Notes: generated by a model from the letters alone, not told the origin. A stretch of DNA of 64,000 nt from Stercorarius parasiticus (GCA_013396915.1 VWZL01002061.1:48568-112567); one strand, 5' to 3'. Shown: positions 34,081 to 46,310, counted from the stretch's first letter. Numbers and translations are program-made.

Positions 34081-34860
34081 AGAGAGAAATTTTGGAGGAG
34101 ACTCAAAGATCAAGGAGAAAATATGGAAAAGTGAACACCTATGGGATAGAGGCCTGGGCCAAGGAGTTAGGTGAACAGATGAATGGAAAGCAGACACATC
34201 TGTTGAAGGAAGCCGCAGGTGAACCTTTCCTTCAAGGAAAGTTTATCAATGACTGCTTAATGACTTGTATAAAACTGACACCCCAAGATGAGGGTGCCTC
34301 ACTGCTGCCCAAGAAGAGGAGGGGGATGTATTGATTCTGACTAGGAGACGCTTGCGTGTTGAGGACATAGCAATCCACACAATAGATAACCTGAGTAGGA
34401 GCACATCCAGTGTGGCATAAATCATTTGGCTGCAGGGTAACCTCAGCCAACTCATTGTAACAGAGGAACCTGCAGGCAGCTCCCACTTGGTACCAGTGAT
34501 TACACCCCCTACACAACTTCGTCTTTATCTCAAAGAGCAGCAAGAATTTCTTATGTGAAAATCCATTAGGAACAGTTGTTTTCTTGCTATATAATAGCTA
34601 GAATGAACAAAAGGTAGAGTTTCTTTCCACAGAATCTGTGCAGCACTCTGCAGGGAAATCCATCTGGGCTCTGTCCAGTGCTGCACATTTGGAGGATGTA
34701 CACGATTGCATGAAGTCAACTTGTGAAACCGCTGCATACTGTGATCCATAAGTGAAACAAGTTTGGGAGCATATCCAAGCAGTAAGAAGCCTTCTAACAT
34801 GTGAGGCCAAAAGTCGTGATGGCAACATTCTTGGCCCCTGTCTAAACTGGTGATGGGGAA
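34081..34860 (-). other. GC-richer block with broken cysteine-rich conceptual protein, unidentified
   Basis: This block is less AT-rich than its flanks. On the minus strand one frame is open from before 34800 to 34525 (91 codons from its first ATG, and open further upstream). A second frame takes over at 34543 and runs to 34232 (103 codons), so a single frameshift near 34530-34545 would join them. The second frame has nine Cys, including C-R-G-C, F-L-C-Y, C-H-T-G-C and Y-C-V-D-C, spaced like a zinc-binding domain. The first frame has aromatic and histidine-rich wording without a known motif. I do not recognise the protein. It could be a retropseudogene, a viral-derived relic or an old repeat. 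No poly(A) tail or TSD is visible. Confidence 0.3.
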
Positions 34861-34992
34861 AAAAATGTCTTCTCTACCTCCTCAGAAGATAGAATCTCTT
34901 AGAATGCATGCTGAAAGAACCTTGAAAAACTGCAAGTCTAACCAATGGGATTTTGGAGCCACAGCTGTTGGGGCTTAAAAGTTAACTGTATT

Positions 34993-35050
34993 AAAACAAA
35001 CAAACAAATAAAACAATATTAAAAACAAACAAAACAATACAAAACAAAAA
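34993..35050 (+). repeat. AAAC-rich low complexity
   Basis: Repeated AAAC/AAACAAT units over about 58 bases. Confidence 0.8.
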
Positions 35051-35209
35051 CTATTAAAAATACTATTAAGAAGATATATAATTAAAGTGTTTTGATAACT
35101 AGATCCATTTAGTCTTCACACTGTCGATTTTGTCATTAACTGTGCCATCCTGAACCAAAAGTTTTATTTTTATCAGGTTTTCTTAGCATTTTCTTCCTTA
35201 GTTTTTTTT

Positions 35210-35224
35210 TGTGTGTGTGTGTGT
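35210..35224 (+). repeat. (GT)n microsatellite
   Basis: Seven GT units directly after a T run. Confidence 0.85.
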
Positions 35225-36559
35225 TTGTTTGGTCGTTTTTTACATGTCTGTTACTGAACAATATACAAATGTGATAAAAAAGGAATATGACTTCCAATGA
35301 CTGATAGCAATACTGCTTTTGCAAAAATCAGTCGCTCTATTACTCAGTACAGCTGTGTCAGAATTAATTCAAAATTTCCTCTGTAATCACAAACAAATGA
35401 GTCTGGATCCTAATTAGTTGTTGGATGAGAAGCTAGTTTGAAAACACACTGAAAGCCTTTCCCTTAACACATGGAGGTTTGCCTGAGGACGTGCAGGTCA
35501 TATAGAATAAATAGAGTCGGGGGGAGGGAATATATATGTTTTTAAATGATCATAGGTAGTTCTGGATCTTGAGTTATTCATATTCTTCTCAGTGTAACAG
35601 TGCATGATTCTTAGTGCAATTTTCTTAAGAAGATAGCTAATTAACATAAAATTCAATATTACGAGAAAAAAGGTTGAAGCAAAATGAAAATGAAATACAA
35701 TTTATTTTCTGTAAATGTAGTTGAGAAGTTGTTTAATTTGACTTGAAAATGGAATGGACCAAAGCATACTTCTCTTTACCTGTAGTGTTTAAATTCAAAA
35801 CAGTTTTTACTTTTGTTTCTTCCTTCCTTGATACATATAAATCATGTGCAAATAGCCAGGATCAAAACTTGTTGCAAATATAATGCATAATGGTGATCTA
35901 TTTCACAGAAAGCAAGAAAATAAACAATTAGAAAAACAGATTAAACTGGTGAATAAAGTGATGACATACATACTATATGGCTTCTGTGAAACTATTCTGT
36001 AAAAAAAAAAAAATCACGTTGAATTATAGCCAGTTAGCAGAAACATTTAATGTATACTGTCTTGATATCATTTTCTTTAAAATCTTGTATGCTAAAACTG
36101 CTTGACCACTTTTTTCCCTCCTTAAATGCAAATTTTTAAACTATTAAAAAAAGTATTAGAAAAAAAAAGACATTATCTTACATTTCAGAGCCATGTCTTG
36201 AAAACCACTGAAGTATGAAAAAGTAACATTCCTTATATTTGAAGCACAGAAATGAAAACCCACGTAATAAAATCCAGCTGCTTACTGGAATGTAGGTGTC
36301 ACATGGAGTCCTAGTGAATGTTTAATCCTCAGTGTCCAAGTGGTTTTACAAATCACTGGATAATAAAGGCTACAAATTTGCTTAATGTTACATGATTCAA
36401 TCTAAAATTAGATACTTTTTGGGTAGTAAAAATATAGCCATGAAGAAAAGCATTTTCATCTCAGTTAGAATAATGCTTCAACATAAAGATTTCATAGAAT
36501 ATAAAGCCTTACTTTCTGAGTAATATCTACAGAAGTTAACAGCTTTGAATACTTTATTT

Positions 36560-36575
36560 CACACACACACACACA
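36560..36575 (+). repeat. (CA)8 microsatellite
   Basis: Eight perfect CA units. Confidence 0.9.
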
Positions 36576-36800
36576 AATTGTTTATACTTAAATTTCTGCT
36601 TTTATTAAAAAAGAGAATCTCTTGCTTCAGTAAACATTTTTTAGGGGAGCACAGCTCTGACTAATACTCATATATTTACATATCTACTACTAGCACAGTA
36701 GCAGTGAAGATGCAACTCCGCAATGTTTAGGCAATGTCTGCTAATATTATAGATCATATAAGTGTTTGCAAACTGAAGAACTACACTCTGAAGGAATTTT

Positions 36801-36843
36801 TGGGTGGGTGGATGGATGGATGGATGGATGGATGGATGGATGA
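36801..36843 (+). repeat. (GGAT)n tetranucleotide microsatellite
   Basis: About ten units: two GGGT-type units, then eight uninterrupted GGAT units, so length variation is likely. Confidence 0.92.
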
Positions 36844-36945
36844 TCGTGAATTTTCTCCCTTCCTCCACATGGAAAAAAGTATCAGCACGTTTGTCCTTTT
36901 TTGGGGATTTCTCTGTCCTTTTCTCTACTAAAGAATTTTTAGATG

Positions 36946-37850
36946 TCAAGTTTGACGATGAACCAAGCTGGGTGATGTGGTTGATAGTCTGGAGGGAAGG
37001 GATGCCATCCAGGACAGGCTTAAGATGTGTGCCTGTGTGAACGTCATGAAGCTCAACAACATCAAGTATAAGGTCCTGCGCATGGGTCAAAGCAATCCCA
37101 AACACAAATACAGGCTAGGCATAGAATGGCTTGAGAGCAGCCCTAAGGAGAAGGAGGTGGGGTATTGGTGCATGAGAAGTTCAACATGAGCCAGCAATGT
37201 GCACTTGAAGCCCAGAAAACCAGACACATCCTGGGTCTCATTAAAAGAAGCATGGCCAGCAGGTCGAGGGAGGTGCTTCTGCCCCTCTACTCTGCTCTGG
37301 TGAGACCCCACGTGGAGTACTGCGTGCAGCTCTGGAGCCCCCAAAATAAAAAGGACATAGACCTGCTCAACTGGGTCCAGAGGAGGGCCACAAAGATGAT
37401 CAGAGGGCTGGAGCACCTCTGCTGTGAAAACAGGCCGAGAGAGTTGGGGTTGTTGAGCCTAGAAAAGAGAATGCTCTGAGGAGACCTTATAGCAGCCTTC
37501 CAGTACAAAAGGGGGCTTATAAGAAACATGAGGAGGGACTCTATCTGGGAGTGTAGCGATAGAATGAGGGATAATGGTTTTGCACTGAAAGAGTGTAGAT
37601 TTAGATTAAGTATTAGGAAGAAATTCTTTAGTGTGTGGGTGGTGACACACTAGAATAGGTTGCCTAGAGAAATTGTGGATGCCCCATCCCTGCAAGTGTT
37701 CAAGGCCAGGTTGGATGAGGCTTTGAGTAACCTGATGTAGTGGAAGGTGCCCCTGCCCCTCGTAGGGTGGTTGGAACTAAATTATCTTTAAGGTCCCTTC
37801 CAACCCAAACCATTCCATGAGTCTATGATTCTGTGATTCTATGATTCTAT
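36946..37850 (+). mobile_element. CR1 LINE, 0.9 kb, 5'-truncated inside RT
   Basis: It starts at the RT catalytic region (conceptual K-F-D-D at about 36948-36959, where the family has F-A-D-D) and continues through the thumb/C-terminal region to a full 3' end: 'aaggtcccttccaacccaaa', then several tctatgattctgtgattcta octamers. A 104-codon open stretch (37165-37479) holds L-V-R-P-H-V-E-Y-C-V-Q-L-W-S-P. Other parts are frameshifted. The copy is well kept. Confidence 0.95.
37165..37479 (+). pseudogene. CR1 ORF2 C-terminal fragment
   Basis: An open stretch of 104 codons inside the CR1 copy. It encodes part of ORF2 after the RT palm, with Q-Q-C-A-L near its start and E-Y-C-V-Q-L-W-S-P at about residues 50-58. 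ORF2 is the endonuclease/RT protein that copies CR1. Here both the endonuclease and the RT core are absent, and the frame ends at a stop where the family continues with a G-D-L block. No function expected. Confidence 0.85.
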
Positions 37851-40800
37851 TAAGACAGGACTCAATTAATTAATAATCACTGAATATCTTAAGCAGATTA
37901 AAAGGCAACTTTTGAAGTCTTTGTTTACAAGAGGAACCCACTGAAATTTAGTTTAGTAATGTGTTCATAGAAGATTGACTTATTGCAAGAAATAGTTTGA
38001 AAGGAAGAGCAATATAATAAATTATGGTCATAATCCAGTTTTATTTTTAGTATATAAATCTTTACAATTCCACAAACTATGAAACAGATTGTGAGAAAAA
38101 AATCTGCTTTAAGGAGTACTTGCTGATCATCTGAATTATATCGGAAGAACAGTTCATCTTAATATCAAGGTAATATAACTTATTTGGGGGGGGTTATATC
38201 TTGGTATCGCATATGTTATTTCCAAATAATTTTTTTCCTATTGTTGGTAAACACCATGGATTCATTGGATAATTTATTATTACAAAGACTGAGGAAAGGC
38301 AGTCTCATGCCTAGGTAACCAAGACCCATAAAATGAAAGTATAAAGTCAAATGTCTAATCTCTTAAAATAAAAGAATTCATGGAAAATACTGATGACACT
38401 AAGTCATGGCAATCATTATATCCAAATGAGAACATGACTTAATAGCCTCAGCTACATCTGGAGAGCTGACTTTGTTGCAAAATGTGGTTAAGGATGTTTA
38501 TTAGAGGTTTTGTAAATGTCAGTCTTCAGAAAAATAGAAAGGGGATTTTATAAAATATCAGGTTGCACTTGATTAGAATATGTATCCAAGTTATTAAACC
38601 TGAAAAGCTTTTTTGAAACATTAAACCTCATAAAATGCATTGCTAAACAGAAAAAAGGCCTCCAAATGGAGATCAGTGCATGGGCCCAGCAAGAATTTGA
38701 CCTTCTATGGTTTTGTAATAGAACTGTAAAGTGAGGACATTATATACAGACTTACATTTCTTTTATTTTCTAAAAGTATTAACATAATGCAGTTGATAGC
38801 AGGTTGCTATCAGAGAAAGGATATGATTTTGGAAGTTCCAGTTTACAATACAGCACTTCCCATAGATGCATGAAAAGCATATAACTTGTATTGTCTTAGA
38901 GTCAAGAAGTCACCTCTAAAATAATAGTAATTTATATTTTCTTCTTCCATAAATATTTAGTCACTCTCTGTAAATATCTGACGCATATTAGAGATTTTGA
39001 TCACTAGTTAATACACTGTTGACAAAAGTCAGCAACTTCCCATAGAATAACTCAAAACAATTCCATTGAGTCTAAAAGTAAGATAGAGGCATCAGATGGC
39101 TCATGATAATATCTGCCTAGGACGTTTGTTTGAAAGAAGAAACCTACGATGTTGTCTTCTTCATCTTCATCAGGATGACGTGAGTTGCATTTTGAGAAGT
39201 GACTTTCTCCCGTTCCTGTATACCTATCCTAAAGTAACAAGCTCAGATGTCAGCAATAGACATGTACATTTAGTAAGATGAATCCTACCCCAATATCCAT
39301 ACTATGGCAAAATATGCGTGAACTGAATCTGCTTTATTCCTTTGTCTTTTTGTTCATAGCAAGTCTCATGGCAAAATGTTGTTTCAAAAAACAACTGAGA
39401 TAGCCCAATGCTGAAGTTCTCTCTAAGCCAGCATTTTCCTTACTGCAAAAAATTCTTAGATGAACCAAGCATTGTTTTTTTCTCATTGTCCTATAGGAGC
39501 AAATACGTATCATGATTTCTTCTTTTGTTTTATCATTCATTAATATTATCTGAGTATCCTTGTTTATGAAAAAAAACCAACCGAACCAAAACCCAAAAAC
39601 AAAACCAAACTGCAGACTCAGATATTTTCCAGAGTTAATGACTTTATAACTTTTCAACTTGATGATCTCATGAATTCAAATGCAATAGAAAATAAAACTT
39701 GTCCATGACTAAACTGCTTCTCTTGATGTGCCAATGAGCAATTTTATTTTTTTAATCCTATGGCTCAACAACATCCTACTGATTTTCTACCAACTAAGAG
39801 CTGAAGTCAAAATTATGACTTAACACATCTAAATCAGCTAATGGAAATCTTACATATTAAATTGGAAATCTAAAGCTACTACATTTTAAACTCCTTTTAA
39901 GGTCAATATAGAAAAACTGATACCTCCAAAACTGGTTCATCTGACTTTGCAAGAGGTGCTTTAAACAGTTGATACATCAGTCAATCTTTTAGGTGCCTAT
40001 TTCTCCTTATTAATTATATGAGGAAAATAAAAACAGAAGCTCAAACTTAAGTCTGAGACGGCTAGAGTTAGGTAAAATAAGCCTTGCATACTGAAAGGGA
40101 TTATGATTCTTTAACGCCTTCCCACACCAACTTCCTCACCTTGATGGAAGAGAGAAGGGACAGAAGAGAGGATGAACAGTTTTCAGGGGAGAGGTTGCGG
40201 GCTTCAGAGATAAATAGTTTGAAAAAGGCAAGCTTTTCAGCTTGACTAAAAGAAGATTCAGAAGGTAAAGAGGGCCGTTCTCAGACTCTGCCGAGGAAAG
40301 TGATAATTTCGAAATAACTATTTGTGGTTTAACTGAACAAGGAACAAATAGACAAAACAGAAACTTCCTCAAGACGGGACTTGGTTTAGGATTTTCTTCT
40401 TTATGACCTGTATTTCATTCTCAGAACAGAACACAAGCCAAAACACAAATATGATTTGTCAAATTGTTTTCTTTCTTTATGTGTGAGCACATAAATATTG
40501 CATTCTTTTGTAGGCTGCTAATGGAATTTTCCTGTAATGTCTGCCTTGAATTAGAGGAGTTAGTTTTCTTAATTATAGATATGTCAGTCTACAACCACAA
40601 TTTTCTGAGTCATTAAAATATTGTAGAATCTTCCATCATTCCCTCCTCTTTTTGTAGTCAAGCTACAGTATTCTAGGTTAATAAAAATGGTTGATCTCTT
40701 TCTTTCAGAATTCATTACAAGCTGCATTCAATTGTGATTATAAAAGTCTTGAGTATGCTGAAAAGTTTAAACTTTAGCTTCAAAATGAACAGGAAGATAT

Positions 40801-41610
40801 TCTTCTGATACTGATGGGGGTATTGTATTGTCTTCTCCTCTCTTGAGGGAGTACTCAGACTTTGAAATTTACTCAGTTATCACCTTCATAAAAAACCAAA
40901 AAAGATAAACCCAAGTTACTAGAAAAAAGTTGTTAAAATGTGTGATTTTACTGAATATTAAAAGGGAAGAGAAAATAATTGATAAAGATTACCCAGCTAT
41001 GTTTTTGGCTTTATTTTTTTTCGTTTTTTCCCCTTAAGGACAACTAACATACCTTTTTGGCTTTGCCTGGAAATATGTATGTTTACACAGATATTTCTGT
41101 GTCATTCTATGTATGTCTATTTGTCCTCTTTCGTGCATAAATTCAGTAGGCTATGGATCAGCTTCTGCATTTACTATTTTTCTTTTTCTGTATAGAAATC
41201 CCTTACGTCCTGTAATTAAGTTTATTTTAAAACCTTGGAGTAAGCCTATGTTTGGTAAGTGCCACTTGGATTCAGTTCCAGATTTAGACACCTTAAGTTA
41301 AGTGTGGGCAATATGGATAACTATATGGGAGTTAAGTATCCAATCACCCGCTATATAGAGTGGAAATAAGGGGTCAGTTTGATTGGTAAACCAGCTGAAG
41401 CACAACAGAGATTTAAGACTTAGTGTATTCCAGTTGAGTGATTATTTGTGTAACTATTTCTTTGTTCTCAAAGCAGAAGCATAAATCCAGGCTCGTAATT
41501 GCAGTAATTTTATCATTACATCCAACCCATGTTTGTATTACATCTGTGTTTTCTCTGCCTAGAAATATTACTATCTCTCATAAAATTAAAAAAGAACAGA
41601 AATCTTCCTC
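37851..41610. other. Unique AT-rich DNA, 3.8 kb, no gene seen
   Basis: No gene seen. A short motif at 41282-41302 is shared with 12349-12368. Low-complexity CCAAAA words occur at 39572-39610. Confidence 0.55.
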
Positions 41611-41820
41611 CTCCTTTTTTTGGATGTTTTACTCTTTCTTAAATATGTTTTTCCTGAGGTGCCACCACCTTGGCTGTTGGGCTCAGCCGTTCCCTACAGT
41701 GGGTCAGTTGGAGTCGGCTGGAACTGTCCGTGTCCCGCATGGGGCAGTCCCAGCCTCTCCTCACAGAGGCTGCCCCTGCAGCTCCCTGCTGCTAAAACCT
41801 TTGCACCTGCACCTAATACA
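41611..41820 (-). mobile_element. ERV LTR fragment (type A, same family as 2903-3637)
   Basis: It aligns with the right part of the 2903-3637 LTR: 'cttaaatatgttttt' / 'cttaaacatgttttc', 'gaggtgccaccaccttg' / 'gaggtgccaccatcttg', 'cctcacagaggctgcccc' / 'cctcacagaggccacctc'. The right end reads 'cacctaataca', the reverse of the TGTATT... LTR start. Only the U3-side 210 bases are present and the left part is lost. Confidence 0.8.
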
Positions 41821-44111
41821 GCATCACAATGGAATTTTAACGTGCTGTTCATTAAACAACACCTAAGTAAAAATTTCCTGTGACAAGAGGAGCGGGCAGC
41901 ATGCATTCTAATTAGAAAATGCAAAAAAAAAAGAGTCGTGTCACTTTCAGAGAGGAAAGAGATGTTTCCTTCACTTGTATTCCAACTGAGGACAGTAACA
42001 ACATTTGGAGTTACATGAGTACATTTATGGAAAAAGCTACAATTCACATTTACAAATAATATAATCATTGATCTACATTGAGGCAGGGTCACAAGGTGTT
42101 TCTGAATAAATATTGTCCACATTGAGGATTTGTTATGACACAACAATAGGCTTATACTTACAGTTTGGGTGTTCTTTAGTCTAAATTGTGTTTAAGTACT
42201 TGAAAGAAAGAACAATGTGCATGACTGTATCCCTGCTGTCTTCTAATTTTTTTGTAGTTGGAGAAGGGACTCAATAAGATTTTAAAATTGTGGAATCTCC
42301 ATGACGATGTAGGACCTTACTCTAGTCCTGGAACTTGGTGAATGCACTCTGTATACCCAGGATAGGTGCTTTTCCCCATCTGCTCCCTTCATTCTGTCTC
42401 TTTTGGTTTTTCTTATGTAGAAAATACTTGCTTCAACTTTTGCCCTTTCTAAGTGAATACAGTTTTGTTTCTACTGTTGGTTCTTTGTTCTTTCCAAAAT
42501 TTAAGAATATCTGTGTAGCGTTCACATTAAAAAAATACCTAAAACCACAATGATCTGAAAGTACAGTCAGTGGATTGGTGATTTTTTTCTTTTTTTTCAT
42601 ACTCTTTTGCTAGGGGTATGTTTGTATAGTAATTGAGGACTTGGCTTGACCTATTTGTATGTTTGGGTTTAGTTTTTGTAATATATCTATCAGCTGTGTT
42701 TTACCCTGTTAGAGAAAGCAAAGTCAAATCATGCACATACTCAGGCTCAGAAATGTTGTAGTTCTGTACTGATCCTTAGCTTCTGTGGAAATGGATGTCC
42801 ATTAAGCACTAATGCCAGTTACCTGTCTCACATGACCTCAAGCTCCTATTTGACATCAACATGGCCTCAGTGCTTGCTGCTCAGTACAACTGAATGTGCA
42901 TTGTGAACACTTTAACGTGTTCTGACTGTTGCAGGTGAAGAACAAGTGCCTGTTATATTCATGGTTGTCAGGTTATGCGTAGTAGCATAGCAAATGAATT
43001 AAATTTTCCAGAAGACTAAGGACATAAAGAGGTAACTATGACAAATGCTAGTCATCACGCATTGGGATGCATCTGAATCTGTTTAACCAGTCATACTATA
43101 TAAAATATTTATAATGATGTTGCTGTGTTACGTCATTTTATGTACTAGTATGGAATTCAGAAATGTACTCAAATTGCAGGTAAAATGTATTGTGTGAGGC
43201 TTTCTGATAAAGGAAACTGTACCAGAACTGTAAGCTATTTTCACTGTTCCCTAGTGCAATTCATTTTCACTTGAATTAAGTATGGAAACCTACACTGCTT
43301 ATTTCATCATGATGAAACTTCATAGAAGTTTTACATTCTAAAGACACATGAAATTTCACTTTGTCTACAGAAAAAACAGATTTTTAAGAAGTCTTACAAG
43401 GAAGAAGTTCCTGTAGTAAAAATGTCTCCTGTGATTTCAGTCACGAAAAATCCAGGAAAATGGAGACTGATATATTTTTCCAATATCTCTGTCTCTTGCA
43501 TATCAGGTTAATGATGTCTCATGATCAGCAATGTCACGTGCTGCTCATACACAAGAGAGAAGCTTATATATTTCCTGTCTTCAATCATTCATCAATGCTA
43601 CTCAATTTATTTCTGTATCATTTTCTCATCTGTATCATTTCTCATCTGAATCAAGATAGCTGAATATAAACAATCTGTAGGACAGTAGTGGTATACCTTG
43701 ATGCAGAAAATGCATCCTTCGTCATAACTCAACTATTTCCAGAAAATTATTTTATTTTGAAGAAACTAAGACAACATGAAAAAACACAACAAAAAAGGGA
43801 GTAACTTACTGATGACAGTACTTGTGTATACTTTGTCCAAGAATAATTACAGCTAGAGAAAACAAACAAACAAAATACTTTAAGTTCTAAGGAGTACCCA
43901 TAGAGTGGTGCAGAAAAAAATGCGTAGTGACATTCTACAACGTAGAGGTAGCAAACTGATTTAAAAAAAAAAGTTTTAAACAGTGTAAGAGTAGGAAGAA
44001 CTTGTAAAAACAAAAGCTTTGCAGTGAAGAAATAAAGTTGGAAATGCATTCAAACACAAGAAGGATTTTTCACCAGGTGTAGACAGCTGCATAGTAGACA
44101 TTTATGTCTGA
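41821..44111. other. Unique AT-rich DNA, no gene seen
   Basis: No gene seen. A 16-17-bp tandem pair (ctgtatcattttctcat) lies at 43613-43645. Confidence 0.55.
43613..43645 (+). repeat. Two-copy tandem repeat, 17/16 bp
   Basis: 'ctgtatcattttctcat' is followed directly by 'ctgtatcatttctcat', differing by one T. Confidence 0.85.
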
Positions 44112-44116
44112 GGTAG

Positions 44117-44689
44117 TGTATTGGTTTAGGCTGATAGAGTTCATTTTCTTCATGGTAGCTTGGATAGTGATGCGTTTTGGATTTGTGATAAAAAGAGTGT
44201 CTATAACACACCAGTGTTTTAGCTATTGCAGAGTAGTCCTTACACAGCGTTGAGGCCTTTTCTACTCTTCACTCTTCCTCACCAGTTAGTAGGGTGGGAG
44301 GGGACACAGCTGGAACAGCTGACCCCAACTGACTAAAGGAATATTCCATACCATATAACGTCATGCTCAGCAATAAAAATCTGGGGGAAGATGGAGGAAG
44401 GGGGGACGTTTGGAGTTACATCATTTGTCTTCCCAAGTAATCGTAATGCAGGATGGAGCCCTGCTTTCCTTTAGATGGCTGAATGCCTGCCTGCCAGCAG
44501 GAAGAAGGGAATTAATTACTTGGTTTAGTTTGCTTGCTCACGCAGCTTTTGCTTTACCTATTAAATTGTTTTTATCTCAACTCACGAGTTTTCTCACTTT
44601 TACCTTTCTGATTCTCTCTCCCATCCCACTGGGCTGGAGTGAGCAAGCAGCTGTGTGGTGTTTAACTGCCTACTGAGGTTATCCCAACT
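44117..44689 (+). mobile_element. ERV solo LTR (type B), 573 bp, near-complete
   Basis: It starts TGTATTGGTTTAGGCTG and carries the wording of a common avian ERV LTR: 'gttttggatttgtgat', 'tataacacaccagtgtttta', 'cttacacagcgttgaggcct', 'cagctgaccccaactgac', 'atattccataccatataacg', 'ctattaaattgtttttatct', 'ctcacgagttttctcac'. It ends near 'gaggttatcccaact'. Flanking five bases GGTAG (44112-44116) and GGTAC (44690-44694) fit a TSD with one change. The provirus body has been lost by LTR-LTR recombination. The open frame at 44410-44676 inside it is a shadow. Confidence 0.85.
44371..44379 (+). promoter_or_regulatory. AATAAAA motif within the type B LTR
   Basis: CAATAAAAA lies mid-LTR. In LTRs a motif like this can act as a TATA-like box or a poly(A) signal, and the sequence alone does not decide which. 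Confidence 0.3.
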
Positions 44690-44694
44690 GGTAC

Positions 44695-45139
44695 TCACTC
44701 AATCTAATACACAATACAATGTTAGGTCATGAACATGGAATTTTGTTCATCATCCTCTGTGTTGCTCTTTTAAAAATGATAACCAGTGACATCTCTCTAT
44801 GTTCATACTTTTTGTCTCAGGCAAAAACGAGCTTTAACCTTTCCTTTTAATATCTTGCTTTGCAAGATCGAAGAATAGCGGTTATAGCATTAATCAAAAA
44901 GAGTACTCAAATAAGCTCTTAGAATTCTGGCGTAGTGTCAATAGCTCAATAAGATCAACACAAGGGTGAGGCAGTAAAATATACAGATGCTCTTCAGCTT
45001 TGAAACATTATTGTAGCTTCCTACAAAACTTTGAGAAACTGATCTCCTCAAATAAACATATTGATACCAGTAGACTCTGAGCGCTAGTGTTTTAGTCTGG
45101 AGTTATAGGGAAATTTTGCAGGGAATTTGAACAAAGGTA
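44695..45139. other. Unique AT-rich DNA, no gene seen
   Basis: Nothing recognised between the solo LTR and the short CR1 tail. Confidence 0.5.
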
Positions 45140-45222
45140 TTGGCTCAGGACTGCAGGAAGGTGATGACTATAAGACCTCTGGAGGTCCCTTACAACCTAA
45201 ATTATTCAATGATTTTATGATG
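45140..45222 (+). mobile_element. Short old CR1 3' tail
   Basis: 'gacctctggaggtccctta' + 'caacctaaatta' + 'ttcaatgattttatgatg' is a decayed CR1 tail (consensus-like wording: ...ggtcccttccaacctaaat...tctatgattctatg). The 5' limit is unclear. Confidence 0.65.
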
Positions 45223-45468
45223 AATACCATCAGTAGCATATCATGAAGGAGAATCATGACAAATACTGACAAAACAGCTGTGCTCAAGGTCTCATTCAGT
45301 ACACTTGGGTTGTTGAAAAAGTAGGAAATTCTTAGTTCACTCTTCATTCAGGGAAGACCACAAAAACAAAGAGAAGAATTAACATTAATATTTGAACACA
45401 ATTTTTCTTTTTTTCATCTCAATTTGACACCAGTTTTCACCTGACACACATATCAAGTGAGCACCTAC

Positions 45469-45637
45469 CTCTGCAATTCTGCCTTATCTTGATGCTGAGG
45501 TCTGGAGGTTCACAAAAAACAAAGTCTCCAGCAGCACACTGGTAGCCTGGGCATTCATACAACTTCACAGTAACTGGTAGTTTATTCACTTCAGAACTTC
45601 ATTCTACTGGCTGGAGCCATCCCATACACCCTCTGTC
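45469..45637 (-). other. Candidate exon, 169 nt, minus strand
   Basis: On the minus strand a strong acceptor (tttttgtttccctcag) ends at 45638 and a good donor (AGAG|GTAGGT) begins at 45468, bracketing 169 nt. One frame is open for 56 codons except for a single TGA at codon 13; the other two frames have many stops. The open frame carries five cysteines after the TGA, with Y-E-C-P-G-Y-Q-C in the middle. I do not recognise a family. It may be an exon of an unknown gene with a nonsense change, an exon whose reading starts after the TGA, a noncoding RNA exon, or chance. Confidence 0.25.
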
Positions 45638-45927
45638 CTGAGGGAAACAAAAATAAGGCGATGTTGGCAAGTCTTTTTATTGCTGTTCCTTCAGGGTTCC
45701 TGTTTGCCCAATCACTGCTGTTTCTGTTGCTGGATTATTTGGCGCCCCCTGAAATCTCATCCTCTCTCTTCCCTTGTCACAAAAATTTTAGGCCCTTTAT
45801 CTACAACATGTTTTTCTCACTAAGTTATAGGTGATTTTGGCTTTCTAAGTAAATGAAGTTTTGTTTTTCTTACACGTTTGTGACATATTTCTAATATAAA
45901 TGCAGATTTTTCACTGTTGTCCATTAC

Positions 45928-46041
45928 CCTGTGCCTTCTTAGTACGTGTGTTTTGTGGAGTGGTACAGAAGGGATCACGGACTGCAAGGCTTTCCTGGCA
46001 CTTCATGAGCTGGCAGCGTGTCTCAGAAAAACTATCTTGCA
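45928..46041 (-). other. Candidate exon, 114 nt, minus strand
   Basis: It begins after a strong acceptor (cttttcttcccag) and ends at a moderate donor (AGG|GTAATG). It is open in the frame reading E-T-R-C-Q-L-M-K-C-Q, and the frame continues past the donor to a stop at 45911. Joined to the 45469-45637 block the phase does not match the open frame there, so the two are not proven exons of one message. Unidentified. Confidence 0.2.
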
Positions 46042-46310
46042 CTGGGAAGAAAAGGTGCAGATTTCTCTTGTGCAGGGTGGGAGGGAGTAAATATTCTTTT
46101 TTTAAATTACTTTGGAGCAGAACCTGTGAGCTATTAGAGGCTAGGAAATAGTCTATGGTCTTCTCTTCATAGGGCACTTCAGCCAGAAGCTGAGGCACAT
46201 AAACAATGGATCATTTCTCACAAGAACTGTAAGGGAAAGGGAAGGGAAAGAGGACAGAAGCTGTTGCTTCATCAAGGGAGAAGCTTGGCATTCTTTGGCA
46301 AGAGTGGAAA

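Larger units (their letters stand above)
34861..36945. other. Unique AT-rich DNA with several microsatellites
   Basis: No gene seen. It holds an AAAC-rich stretch at 34993-35050, (GT)n at 35210-35224, an A13 run at 36001-36013, (CA)8 at 36560-36575 and (GGAT)n at 36801-36843, the last directly ahead of the next CR1. Confidence 0.6.

Noticed and set aside
36801..36843. Regular repeat that might be read as a CRISPR or satellite array
   Set aside because: It is a simple GGAT tetranucleotide run with no spacers, and the genome is animal.
44410..44676. 88-codon plus-strand frame
   Set aside because: It lies wholly inside the type B solo LTR and shows no protein family.
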